Below are positions 1 to 6,212 of a stretch of DNA of 14,166 nucleotides, piece by piece (within the stretch, counting starts at the first letter, position 1; each line of letters begins with the position of its first letter). A program made the position numbers and the translations under genes. The notes under the pieces are model-generated. The model was not told the DNA's origin and did no database searches. It saw only the letters and a list, made by a program, of their open reading frames with translations. Source of the DNA: Thermogutta sp. (GTDB taxonomy: Bacteria > Planctomycetota > Planctomycetia > Pirellulales > Thermoguttaceae); assembly GCA_012798155.1 (NCBI GenBank), contig JAAZNR010000187.1:1-14166 (forward strand), given 5' to 3'.

Positions 1-258
1 GATTTCCGGCACCTCGTAGGGGTGCAAGGCGGCGATGCGCTCTTGGAGCCTCGGCCAGGACTCGCCGTCGGTCTTCAATAGCAGCAGCCACTCCTCGCCG
101 CTCTCGACGTTTCCCTGCCAGCGGTAAACGCTGCGAATGGGGCCGATCAGTTGCACGCAGGCGGCAAGCCGTTCCTCCACCATCCGGGAAGCGATTTTGT
201 CGCCCAGGTCCGCGCGGGGAACGGTGACGAAGACTTGCAGGAATCGGGATTCGGTCAT
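1..258 (-). CDS. cutA: CutA divalent-ion tolerance protein (3' end outside window)
   Basis: Reading down from the ATG at 258, 86 codons stay open to the window edge. CutA proteins are usually about 105-115 residues, so roughly the last 20 are missing. The translation carries the CutA pattern in order: an N-terminal strand (LQVFVTVPRADLGDKIA), the LAACVQ segment, the S-x-Y-x-W-x-G stretch (SVYRWQGNVES), EEWLLLLKT, and the near-invariant HPYEVPEI at visible residues 79-86. CutA forms small, very stable cytoplasmic trimers. It is linked to copper and divalent-ion tolerance in Escherichia coli, but its molecular role is unsettled. It is the third gene of a minus-strand run after prfB and the small protein at 406-822, with a 147-base gap in front of it. 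No strong ribosome-binding site precedes the ATG. The family call is firm; transcription together with prfB is inference. Confidence 0.93.
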   Translation of the reverse strand, partial: MTESRFLQVFVTVPRADLGDKIASRMVEERLAACVQLIGPIRSVYRWQGNVESGEEWLLLLKTDGESWPRLQERIAALHPYEVPEI

Positions 259-338
259 CGGGTACTACTCGCAAAAATCGGGCGCGGGACAAAGGCGAGA
301 CCGCAAGGACGAAGGGCAGCACATCCCTCGGCGTCCGC

Positions 339-371
339 GGCGCCGAGGCGGGATTTCCCGACCGCGGCGCC
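339..371 (-). terminator. Possible stem-loop between the small protein gene and cutA
   Basis: GGCGCC at 339-344 can pair with GGCGCC at 366-371, and inside it CGGG (349-352) pairs with CCCG (357-360) around an ATTT loop. The two helices stack with unequal internal bulges. It begins 35 bases past the stop codon of the minus-strand gene at 406-822. No T-tract follows on the minus strand, so it could be a pause or processing site or simply GC-rich sequence. Confidence 0.25.
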
Positions 372-405
372 CGGCGCCCCGCGATCGCGGCCGATCATCA
401 ACGGT

Positions 406-822
406 TTAACGAAGGGCATCGGCCTTTTTTGGGGGCGGCTCGTGATCCCCTGGAGGGGACGCATCGGGAGAATGCTCCCTCTCCTTGGCCTCGCGGGCGA
501 TTTCCAGGGCCGACGGACGGTAGAAATCGCTTTTGGCCTTGGCAGCTTCGGAGGACGCCCTGCCCGTGCTCGCCGCGGTCCCCGCCGGTTTTGCTTCGCC
601 CGGCGTCTTGGGGGCGTCGACGATCTTCAAATAGTCCAAATCGAGGTCGTACCAGGATCGGTCCGCGCCCTCGAACTGGACCACGGCTCGGCCGTTGCAG
701 TTGATGGTCCGGACGCGCCCGACTTTGCCGCGAAAACGTGCCAACTCGGGGCGATCGCCCTCCACAACGACATAGCGATCGGAGTACTCCAATCTCAAAT
801 TGGCGATACGCTGCATATCCAT
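406..822 (-). CDS. Small conserved protein downstream of prfB, function unknown
   Basis: Predicted protein of 138 residues. The frame is open further upstream into prfB, but the ATG at 822 (MDMQRIANLRL) is the first start that clears prfB, and the similarity-bearing part begins there; ATG 816 is an alternative. Residues 1-70 look like one compact beta-rich domain: DRYVVVEGDRPELARFRGKV, then GRVRTIN, RAVVQFEG and WYDLDLDYLKIV. This is the alternation of strands and glycine turns seen in small SH3/KOW-like barrels. Residues 70-138 are low in complexity, rich in A, K, E and P, and end in a charged tail (EIAREAKEREHS, PPPKKADALR) that is probably disordered. I recall similar proteins beside prfB in other planctomycetes, but I have no name or function for them. 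It starts 86 bases after the prfB stop and probably shares its transcript. A ribosome or RNA link is suggested only by position and by the barrel-like pattern. Confidence 0.78.
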   Translation of the reverse strand: MDMQRIANLRLEYSDRYVVVEGDRPELARFRGKVGRVRTINCNGRAVVQFEGADRSWYDLDLDYLKIVDAPKTPGEAKPAGTAASTGRASSEAAKAKSDFYRPSALEIAREAKEREHSPDASPPGDHEPPPKKADALR

Positions 823-908
823 CGAACCCGGTCCCCGTTGGGCCGCGCCGCCGGTGAGCTTCGCCGGCCGCGGGACGATCGCCGGCCCCCTGTACGCGAC
901 GGCCCCGT

Positions 909-2046
909 TTACGCTTTGCCCGCGGTCCTGGCCTTTGCCTTGGCGGCATCCTCTTGCGAGACGCGCCAGCGCAGGTAGGCGTCCAAGAACCCCTGGATGT
1001 CTCCATCCATGACGGCTTGGAAATTGTTCAGCGAATAGCCGGTCCGAGCGTCCTTGATTCGCTGGTCGGGGTGCTGGAAATAGCTGCGAATCTGCGATCC
1101 GAAGCCGGTTTTCGGCATCGAGTCGTACTTGGCGGCCGAGGCCTCTTCGCGCTTCATTTCCTCCAGTCGCGCGAGCTGCGCCCGCAGCATCTTGAGTGCC
1201 GTCGCGCGGTTTTGATGCTGGCTCCGCTCGCTCTGGCATTTGATCATGATTCCCGTCGGGATATGCAACAGGCGGATGGCGCTGGAGGTCTTGTTGACGT
1301 GCTGCCCGCCGGGACCGCTGGCGCGGATGGCCTGCTCTTCGAGGTCTTCATCGCGGATGACGATTTCGTTGTCATTGGTGATTTCGGGAGTGACGTCCAC
1401 CGCCGCGAAACTGGTTTGGCGTTTGCCTTCCGCGTTGAACGGACTGATACGGACCAGGCGATGCATCCCGCTTTCGCCCTTCAGATAGCCATAGGCCATG
1501 GGGCCTCGCACGGCGATCGTGGCGGAGTTGATCCCGGCGATTTCGCCGTCTTGCCGGTCCAGCAGTTCAACCTCGTAGCCGCGGCTCTCGGCCCATTGGA
1601 TGTACATCCGCAACAGCATGGCGGCCCAGTCGTGGGCGTCGGTCCCGCCGTCGCGGGCATTGATCGTCAGCAGCGCGTTGCAGGCATCATGCTCGCCGTT
1701 GAGCAGCGACTTGATCGCCAGATCTTCGACCAGACCCTCGAGCTTTTCCAGGGCGGCAGGAACCTCTTCCCCGAAGGCCGGGTCTTCGTCCGCCAATTGG
1801 ATCATGGCGTCGATGTCGTCGAGTTGCCGAAAGGCCTCGTCGATCGGTTTGAGGACAGCCCGAATCGCCTTCAACTCTCCCAAGACCGCGGCCGACTTCT
1901 CCTGGTCGTTCCAAAAATTCGGCCCGGACATGATGGTTTCGATTTCGGCCTCGCGGACTTTTTTTCCCGCGTAGTCAAAGAGAGTCCCGCAACTGGGTCA
2001 ACCGCTCACGAATGGCTTGCGCACGGTTCAGAATTTCACCTTCCAT
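909..2046 (-). CDS. prfB: Peptide chain release factor 2 (programmed +1 frameshift)
   Basis: RF2 recognises UGA and UAA stop codons and triggers peptide release on the ribosome. The gene is in two frames. Frame 0 runs from ATG 2046 for 23 codons (MEGEILNRAQAIRERLTQLR..) to an in-frame TGA at 1977-1975. A +1 shift at CTT-TGA-C continues as DYAGKKVREAEIETI and into the long frame ending with TAA at 911-909. The joined protein has 378 residues, against 365 in E. coli. The codon-recognition tripeptide SPF lies at 201-203 and the catalytic GGQ at 246-248 (ASGPGGQHVN), both within a few residues of their E. coli positions. SPF rather than PxT marks it as RF2 and not RF1. The start is supported by GGAG 8 bases upstream. 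The last residues are rich in A and K. It heads a minus-strand run with the genes at 406-822 and 1-258. Its output is probably autoregulated through the shift: low RF2 favours frameshifting. Confidence 0.96.
1974..1980 (-). promoter_or_regulatory. prfB: RF2 autoregulatory frameshift site CTT-TGA-C
   Basis: On the minus strand CTT (1980-1978) is followed by the in-frame stop TGA (1977-1975) and C. This is the conserved slippery site of bacterial prfB. The tRNA on CUU slips onto UUU, and GAC is then read as Asp24. The stop context UGAC is the usual weak one. The bases before CTT are TTG CGG GAC TCT, so the AGGGGG-like Shine-Dalgarno stimulator familiar from E. coli is absent or much weakened. 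A run of seven A residues lies just downstream (1965-1959). Confidence 0.93.
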
Positions 2047-2230
2047 CGGTCTTTCTCCGTAATAGCCGCCCGAAAGGACCGCGCCGGCCCGGGGGCGGCG
2101 GCGACCCAGCGGCGGTAACCTGCTTGCGGAACAATCGCGGAACAAGCGATCGCTCCAATCTACAAAATTGTAGCCGTTCACGCGCGTGCCCGGTGTGGCA
2201 TCGGAACGCGGACGCGCAGAAGCTGTTTTT

Positions 2231-2317
2231 GAAACGCAGAGCGCGCAGAGGACGCAGAGAAAGGAGAAAGTAACTGCAACTCTCTCGTCTCTGCGTTCTC
2301 GGCGTTCTCTGCGTTTC
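2231..2317. repeat. Imperfect inverted repeat of GCAGAG units
   Basis: The left arm (2231-2260) and right arm (2288-2317) pair over 30 positions with only a few mismatches or G-T pairs, around a 27-base loop. The outer 11 bases are perfect (GAAACGCAGAG with CTCTGCGTTTC). Each arm is itself built from units containing CGCAGAG or a close variant, about 10 bases apart. Dispersed palindromic repeats with this GCAGAG theme occur in several bacterial phyla, and when translated by mistake they give strings such as LCVLCALCV. It sits about 185 bases upstream of the prfB start. Whether it is transcribed in the prfB leader cannot be seen here. Confidence 0.8.
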
Positions 2318-2506
2318 CATCCTTTTATTCTCCGCAGCCGTGCCTGGGTTGCCGGGAGCCGAAAAACGAATCCGGCCATTCACTCCCAAAGGCGGCAGTC
2401 CCATGGTCGCCGCTTTCATCGCCGGCATTAACCCAGTCCCCGGGAACGATTATACGGAATTATACTGCCTGCCGGGAAAAAGCGCCAGCCGGGCAAACCA
2501 ACCCCC

Positions 2507-2558
2507 AAATCATGCGGGCGTGATCCCTTCCGAAATCATTCCGGCGTGATCCCTTCCG
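2507..2558. repeat. Two tandem copies of a 26-bp unit
   Basis: Copy one (2507-2532) and copy two (2533-2558) are directly adjacent and differ at only two positions, just after the shared AAATCAT start. The shared 16-base end is GGCGTGATCCCTTCCG. The exact head-to-tail arrangement suggests a recent local duplication. The function is unknown; paired operators for the downstream plus-strand gene are possible but unsupported. Confidence 0.85.
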
Positions 2559-2594
2559 GATGAATCCCTTGCGCCTGGTGCGCGCGAGCGAACC

Positions 2595-2624
2595 GGTTGT
2601 GGGGCCGGACGCTCGCGATGTACA
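2595..2624 (+). promoter_or_regulatory. Candidate sigma-70-type promoter for the sulfatase gene
   Basis: TTGTGG (2595-2600) and TACAAT (2619-2624) are separated by 18 bases. The -10 box matches the consensus at five of six positions; the -35 box is weak. Transcription would begin near 2631 and leave a leader of about 107 bases. The hairpin and direct repeat at 2647-2694 would lie in that leader. Confidence 0.35.
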
Positions 2625-2660
2625 ATAATGCGTTCTTTGTTCGCAGCCCTTCCGGCTTCG

Positions 2661-2694
2661 CGAAGGGGTGTGATTAACACGAAGGGGTGCGATT
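2661..2694. repeat. Short direct repeat upstream of the sulfatase gene
   Basis: CGAAGGGGTGTGATT (2661-2675) recurs as CGAAGGGGTGCGATT (2680-2694) with one mismatch and a 19-base period. The first copy also contributes GAAGGG to a small stem with CCCTTC at 2647-2652. The pair lies between the candidate promoter and the ribosome-binding site. A binding-site pair is possible but not shown. Confidence 0.6.
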
Positions 2695-2737
2695 CCGGGG
2701 TCCGTGGTGGTGAATGGTTCCTAGGGGAGGCGGCGCG

Positions 2738-4231
2738 ATGGAGAGGTTTTTCGAACGGCAGGCTTTACGTTTCCTATTGATGTTCCTGCCGGTTACGGTC
2801 GCATGTGCGTTGGGCCATCGAAGCGCGGAGGCCGAGGAATCCGCGACGGCGGCGAGGGAGCGCCGGCCGAACGTGGTCTTTATTCTGGCCGACGACCTCG
2901 GATACGGCGACTTGGGGTGCTACGGTCAGCAGATCATCCAGACCCCGCGGCTCGATCGCATGGCGGCCGAGGGGATGCGATTCACCCAGTTTTACGCCGG
3001 GGCCACGGTTTGCGCCCCCTCGCGATGCGTTTTGATGGTGGGTCAACATACCGGCCATTGCCACGTCCGCGGGAACGCACCCGGCAACCGGCGCATCAAC
3101 CAATCGCTCCGCGCCGAAGACGTCACGATCGCGGAGATCATGCACTCCGCCGGTTACCGGACCGCTTTGATCGGCAAGTGGGGCTTGGGAGAACTCGACG
3201 AGCCGGGCCATCCGCTCGCGAAAGGTTTCGACTATTTCTTCGGTTATCTCAATCAAGGTCATGCCCACAATTACTATCCCGAGTATCTCTGGCGGAACCT
3301 CGAGAAGGTGCGCTTGCGGAACGAAGTCGTCGGGGTGGGCGGGAAGCGGGCCGGACCGGTCCCGGACTATGGCGGCGGCTTCACGCCCGGCTACGCCGTC
3401 AAGCGAATCGACTATTCGCATGACTTGTTCGCGGCCGAGGCCCTGCAATTCGTGACCGACAATCGCGACCGCCCGTTTTTTCTCTATTTGGCCTTCACGA
3501 TTCCTCACGCCAACAACGAGGGTACTCGCGGGACCGGGAACGGGGCGGAGGTTCCCGACTACGGCATCTACGCCGACAAGGACTGGCCGGACCCCGATAA
3601 AGGGCAGGCCGCCATGATCACCAGAATGGATGCCGACGTCGGGCGGCTCCTAGACCGGTTGCGAGAATCGAGTTTGGCGGAAAACACGCTGGTCATGTTC
3701 AGTTCGGACAATGGGCCGCATCGCGAGGCCGGCCATGATCCACGGCGATTCCGGCCGTCCGGACCGCTCCGCGGCATGAAGCGGGACCTTTATGAGGGCG
3801 GAATACGGGTGCCCTTCATCGCCTGGTGGCCGGGACGCATCGCGCCGGGCACGGTCAGCGATCACCTCGGCTATTTCGGCGACATGATGGCGACTTTGTG
3901 CGAACTGGTAGGCGTGCCGCTGCCGCCGGACCGGGATTCCGTCAGCTTTTTGCCCACTTTGCTGGGGCGTCCGGAGGAGCAGAAGAACCACGAATATCTC
4001 TATTGGGAGTTCTACGAGCAGGGTTCCGCACAGGCCGTCCGCTTCGGGAATTGGAAGGCGGTCCGCAAACCCATGCTCACCGGCCCCGTGGAGCTTTACG
4101 ACTTGGGCGTGGATGTCGGCGAGACTCGCAACGTGGCGGAGGATCATCCCGCCGTGGTGCGGCAGGCCGCCGACTACATGAGCGAAGCCCACATTCCGCA
4201 CCCCAACTGGAAGGTGCCCGACCGGAAGTGA
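2738..4231 (+). CDS. Exported arylsulfatase-type sulfatase
   Basis: Predicted 497-residue type I sulfatase, which removes sulfate esters hydrolytically. I chose ATG 2738 because AGGGGAGG (2723-2730) ends seven bases before it; ATG 2714 would place that site inside the gene. Residues 9-27 form a hydrophobic export segment ([18 protein letters not shown]), probably cleaved near SAEA. The catalytic signature CAPSR is at 92-96, with Cys92 expected to be oxidised to formylglycine by a separate maturase not encoded here. Metal ligands are visible as ADD (51-53) and SDNG (323-326). IGKW (145-148), IPHANN (255-260) and the C-terminal [14 protein letters not shown] (347-360) fit the family. The length is normal and no key residue is missing. 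A possible terminator overlaps the stop. The next plus-strand gene is an exported oxidoreductase, which suggests use of external sulfated compounds. The substrate (carbohydrate or aryl sulfate) cannot be told. Confidence 0.95.
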   Translation: MERFFERQALRFLLMFLPVTVACALGHRSAEAEESATAARERRPNVVFILADDLGYGDLGCYGQQIIQTPRLDRMAAEGMRFTQFYAGATVCAPSRCVLMVGQHTGHCHVRGNAPGNRRINQSLRAEDVTIAEIMHSAGYRTALIGKWGLGELDEPGHPLAKGFDYFFGYLNQGHAHNYYPEYLWRNLEKVRLRNEVVGVGGKRAGPVPDYGGGFTPGYAVKRIDYSHDLFAAEALQFVTDNRDRPFFLYLAFTIPHANNEGTRGTGNGAEVPDYGIYADKDWPDPDKGQAAMITRMDADVGRLLDRLRESSLAENTLVMFSSDNGPHREAGHDPRRFRPSGPLRGMKRDLYEGGIRVPFIAWWPGRIAPGTVSDHLGYFGDMMATLCELVGVPLPPDRDSVSFLPTLLGRPEEQKNHEYLYWEFYEQGSAQAVRFGNWKAVRKPMLTGPVELYDLGVDVGETRNVAEDHPAVVRQAADYMSEAHIPHPNWKVPDRK

Positions 4232-4266
4232 CGGCTGCATCTTCTCCATCTTCCGCTGCCGTTTTT
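4231..4266 (+). terminator. Possible intrinsic terminator of the sulfatase gene
   Basis: ACGGCTGC (4231-4238) can pair with GCTGCCGT (4255-4262) over eight positions with one central mismatch. The loop is 16 bases and a TTTTT tract (4262-4266) follows at once. The stem starts on the last base of the stop codon. The stem is short and the loop long, so efficiency is uncertain, but the T-tract position is right. Confidence 0.4.
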
Positions 4267-4412
4267 CGGTCCGATTCGGCGGGGCCGGCCGGGGATGACC
4301 GCGGGGCGGACTCGCCGGCATTTCGGCCGGGTTCCGCGAAGCGTACGAGGGGACTCGCCTCGGGGGCCTGTTCGAGCTTTCTTTCCCTCGACGAGCGAGC
4401 CGACAAGTCCGC

Positions 4413-4440
4413 TTGACGGGACCGCGCAATGCCCGACAAT
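4413..4440 (+). promoter_or_regulatory. Candidate sigma-70-type promoter for the oxidoreductase gene
   Basis: TTGACG (4413-4418, five of six to consensus) and GACAAT (4435-4440, four of six) are separated by 16 bases. Transcription would start near 4447 and give a leader of about 180 bases that contains the hairpins at 4526-4610. It implies that the oxidoreductase need not be co-transcribed with the sulfatase. Confidence 0.42.
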
Positions 4441-4525
4441 GGAGCGTGTTCGGGCGGTCACCTCTCAAGAACCGTCCGGCGTTTGGGAAGGATGACGTCC
4501 TTGGGTGAAAAGCGGCGCCGCGTGT

Positions 4526-4610
4526 GCCGCGGATTCGGCCCGCGGCAGCCAAGGCGTTTCCGGCCTTGGCCGCGGGAAAAACCGTAGCGTTTGCGAGTTT
4601 TTGGTTTTCC
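4526..4610 (+). promoter_or_regulatory. Overlapping hairpins in the 5' leader
   Basis: Three helices share strands. Helix A pairs GCCGCGG (4526-4532) with CCGCGGC (4540-4546), seven perfect pairs. Helix B pairs CCCGCG (4539-4544) with CGCGGG (4571-4576) and, inside it, GCCAAGGC (4548-4555) with GCCTTGGC (4563-4570) around a seven-base loop. Helix C pairs GGAAAAACC (4575-4583) with GGTTTTCC (4603-4610), with one extra A, and ends three bases before the ribosome-binding site. A and the base of B exclude each other, as do the base of B and C. CCTTGG at 4499-4504 could also compete for CCAAGG at 4549-4554. I recognise no known riboswitch consensus. Confidence 0.45.
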
Positions 4611-4626
4611 ACAGAGGAGGCTTGCG

Positions 4627-5991
4627 ATGAGAAGTGACGGACTGGAAGGCTCCACGCGTCGAGGCTTCATGAAAACGACGAGTCGTATCGCGGCGGCGTC
4701 GGCGCTGGCCGGGACGTTCGTGCCCAGCGTCCATGCGGGAGAGGACAACACCATCCAAGTGGCGCTGATCGGCTGCGGCGGACGGGGGACGGGAGCCGCC
4801 CAGAACGCGCTCTCCGTTCAAAACGGCCCGGTCAAGCTGGTCGCCCTGGCCGACGTCTTTCCGAACCGGCTGCAAAACAGCTATAACAGCCTCAAGGAAC
4901 GGATGGGAGACAAGGTGGACGTGCCGGACGATCGCAAGTTCCTCGGTTTCGACGCCTACAAGAAGGCGATGGATTGCCTGCGTCCCGGCGATGTGGCCGT
5001 CTTTGCCACGCCTCCCGCCTTCCGCTGGGTGCATTTCGCCTATGCCATCGACAAGAATCTCAACGTCTTCATGGAGAAGCCGATCACCGTGGACGGCCCG
5101 ACGTCGCGGAGGATGTTCGACTTGGCCAAGAAATCGGTCGAGAAGAACCTCAAGGTCGGCGTGGGGTTGATGGTGCGTCACTGCCGCGGTCGCCGGGAAT
5201 TGAAGAAGCGGATCGAAGACGGCGAAATCGGCGAGATCACCATGATGCACGCCTACCGGATGGGAGGCCCCGCCGCGAACTGCGGTCCCAAGCCCGACGG
5301 CATCACCGAACTGCTTTATCAGGTGCGGCAATTCCACAGCTTCATCTGGGCCAGCGGCGGCGTTTACAGCGACTTCTATATCCACCAAATCGACGAGTGC
5401 TCTTGGATGAAAGGGGCCTTTCCCGTCAAGGCGCACGCCCTGGGGGGCCGGCACTATCGCGGCAACGCCGTGGACCAGAATCTGGACACCTATTCGGTGG
5501 AATACACCTATCCCGACGGCACCAAACTGTTCTACTTCGGCCGCCAGATGGCCGGTTGCCACAACGAATTCGCCAGCTACGTCCACGGCACCAAGGGATG
5601 CGCCATCGTCTCCACTTCCGCCCACACGCCCGGCAAGGTGCGGACCTTCCAGGGGCACATCTTCAGCCCGGAGAATCAGCTTTGGGCATTTCCCCAGCCG
5701 GAGCCGAACCCGTACCAATTGGAGTGGGACGATCTGATCGAGGCCATTCGTGCCGATCAGCCCTACAACGAGGCGGAACGCGGCGTGGAAGCCAGTCTGG
5801 TGACCTCGATGGGCCGCATGGCCGCCCATACCGGCCGCATCGTGACCCGCGAGGATATCCTCAATTGCCCGCATGAGATGGCGCCGGATGTGGACAAGTT
5901 CACGGACGACTCGCCCGCCCCGGTCACCGTGCAGGAAAACGGGCTGTATCCGCAGCCCATGCCGGGCTTGAAGACCGACCGCGAGTATTGA
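4627..5991 (+). CDS. Tat-exported Gfo/Idh/MocA-family oxidoreductase
   Basis: Predicted 454-residue NAD(P)-dependent sugar or polyol oxidoreductase. The start at ATG 4627 follows GAGGAGG by six bases and leaves a complete twin-arginine signal: STRRGFMKTTSR, a weakly hydrophobic alanine-rich stretch (21-30) and a likely cut after VHA (37). Tat export suits an enzyme that folds around its cofactor in the cytoplasm. The Rossmann fold opens with VALIGCGGRGTG (45-56), and the family's EKP lies at 150-152 in FMEKPITVDG. The substrate-domain motif is DFYIHQIDECSW (249-260), where His253 and Asp256 occupy the usual catalytic neighbourhood. Length and domain order are normal for the secreted planctomycete and Bacteroidetes members. 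It lies 395 bases after the sulfatase on the same strand, which suggests a shared role in processing external glycans. The actual substrate is unknown, and some relatives act as glycosidases through an oxidative mechanism. Confidence 0.94.
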   Translation: MRSDGLEGSTRRGFMKTTSRIAAASALAGTFVPSVHAGEDNTIQVALIGCGGRGTGAAQNALSVQNGPVKLVALADVFPNRLQNSYNSLKERMGDKVDVPDDRKFLGFDAYKKAMDCLRPGDVAVFATPPAFRWVHFAYAIDKNLNVFMEKPITVDGPTSRRMFDLAKKSVEKNLKVGVGLMVRHCRGRRELKKRIEDGEIGEITMMHAYRMGGPAANCGPKPDGITELLYQVRQFHSFIWASGGVYSDFYIHQIDECSWMKGAFPVKAHALGGRHYRGNAVDQNLDTYSVEYTYPDGTKLFYFGRQMAGCHNEFASYVHGTKGCAIVSTSAHTPGKVRTFQGHIFSPENQLWAFPQPEPNPYQLEWDDLIEAIRADQPYNEAERGVEASLVTSMGRMAAHTGRIVTREDILNCPHEMAPDVDKFTDDSPAPVTVQENGLYPQPMPGLKTDREY

Positions 5992-6097
5992 TTGTGGATT
6001 CGTCGGTCGCGGCGAGATCGCGTTCAAGCCGTGGGGGGAAGGCGTTCAGGCCGCGCGGCGAAATAGCGTAGCTGCTCACCGCACGCCGCACAAAGAA

Positions 6098-6133
6098 GCA
6101 GGGCGCCGGGTTGATTTCCGCCCGGCGCCCTGT
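6098..6133. terminator. Stem-loop between convergent genes, likely bidirectional terminator
   Basis: CAGGGCGCCGGG (6099-6110) pairs perfectly with CCCGGCGCCCTG (6121-6132) around a ten-base loop, and a G-T pair at 6098/6133 extends the stem. It lies in the 221-base gap between the stop codons of the oxidoreductase (5991) and of the giant minus-strand gene (6213). The plus side is followed by TTGCATTCC and the minus side by CTTCTTTG, so the T-tracts are poor but present. The remaining sequence of the gap shows nothing else. Confidence 0.75.
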
Positions 6134-6212
6134 TGCATTCCAAGATCGCCTGACTCGATCCCGGCCGCCGCTCGCTTATCCGAGTTGCGAGTAGGTTTAG
6201 TAGGTTTCAGGT

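Larger units (their letters stand above)
2047..2737. other. Intergenic region between divergent prfB and the sulfatase gene
   Basis: No convincing gene lies here; the short open frames are low in complexity and arise from the repeats. The stretch holds the prfB ribosome-binding site (GGAG within 2055-2060, minus strand), a small palindrome CTACAA-AA-TTGTAG (2160-2173), an imperfect inverted repeat (2231-2317), two minus-strand TATAAT hexamers ten bases apart (2449-2454 and 2459-2464), a 26-bp tandem duplication (2507-2558), a plus-strand promoter candidate (2595-2624), a short stem CCCTTC/GAAGGG (2647-2652 with 2662-2667) and a 15-bp direct repeat (2661-2694). No clear -35 box accompanies the minus-strand TATAAT hexamers, so the prfB promoter is not settled. 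Confidence 0.6.
4232..4626. other. Intergenic region and leader before the oxidoreductase gene
   Basis: No gene is supported in these 395 bases; a minus-strand frame running through from the next gene is its antisense shadow. The region holds the possible sulfatase terminator (4231-4266), a promoter candidate (4413-4440), a set of overlapping hairpins (4526-4610) and a strong ribosome-binding site GAGGAGG (4614-4620). Confidence 0.6.

Noticed and set aside
151..978. A 275-codon plus-strand frame across the cutA and small-protein region
   Set aside because: It is antisense to cutA, the small protein and the end of prfB, which carry family motifs. Its composition is typical of a shadow frame.
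909..1931. prfB as a simple gene starting at ATG 1931, or as a frameshifted pseudogene
   Set aside because: The sequence upstream encodes conserved RF2 N-terminal residues, and the frame change falls exactly at CTT-TGA-C, so programmed shifting explains it. SPF and GGQ are intact.
1975..2379. A separate 134-codon minus-strand gene ending at 1975
   Set aside because: Its last 23 codons are the frame-0 start of prfB with its own ribosome-binding site. The upstream part is the translated GCAGAG repeat (FLCVLCALCV) and not a protein.
2507..2694. CRISPR-like direct repeats
   Set aside because: There are only two copies of each repeat, no spacers of regular length and no cas genes.
2714..2737. 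Sulfatase start at ATG 2714
   Set aside because: The strong AGGGGAGG ribosome-binding site lies inside that extension and is spaced correctly for ATG 2738, which also puts the signal peptide nearer the N-terminus.
4465..6027. A 520-codon minus-strand frame over the oxidoreductase
   Set aside because: It is the antisense shadow of a gene with intact Rossmann, EKP and Tat motifs. It shows no domain of its own.
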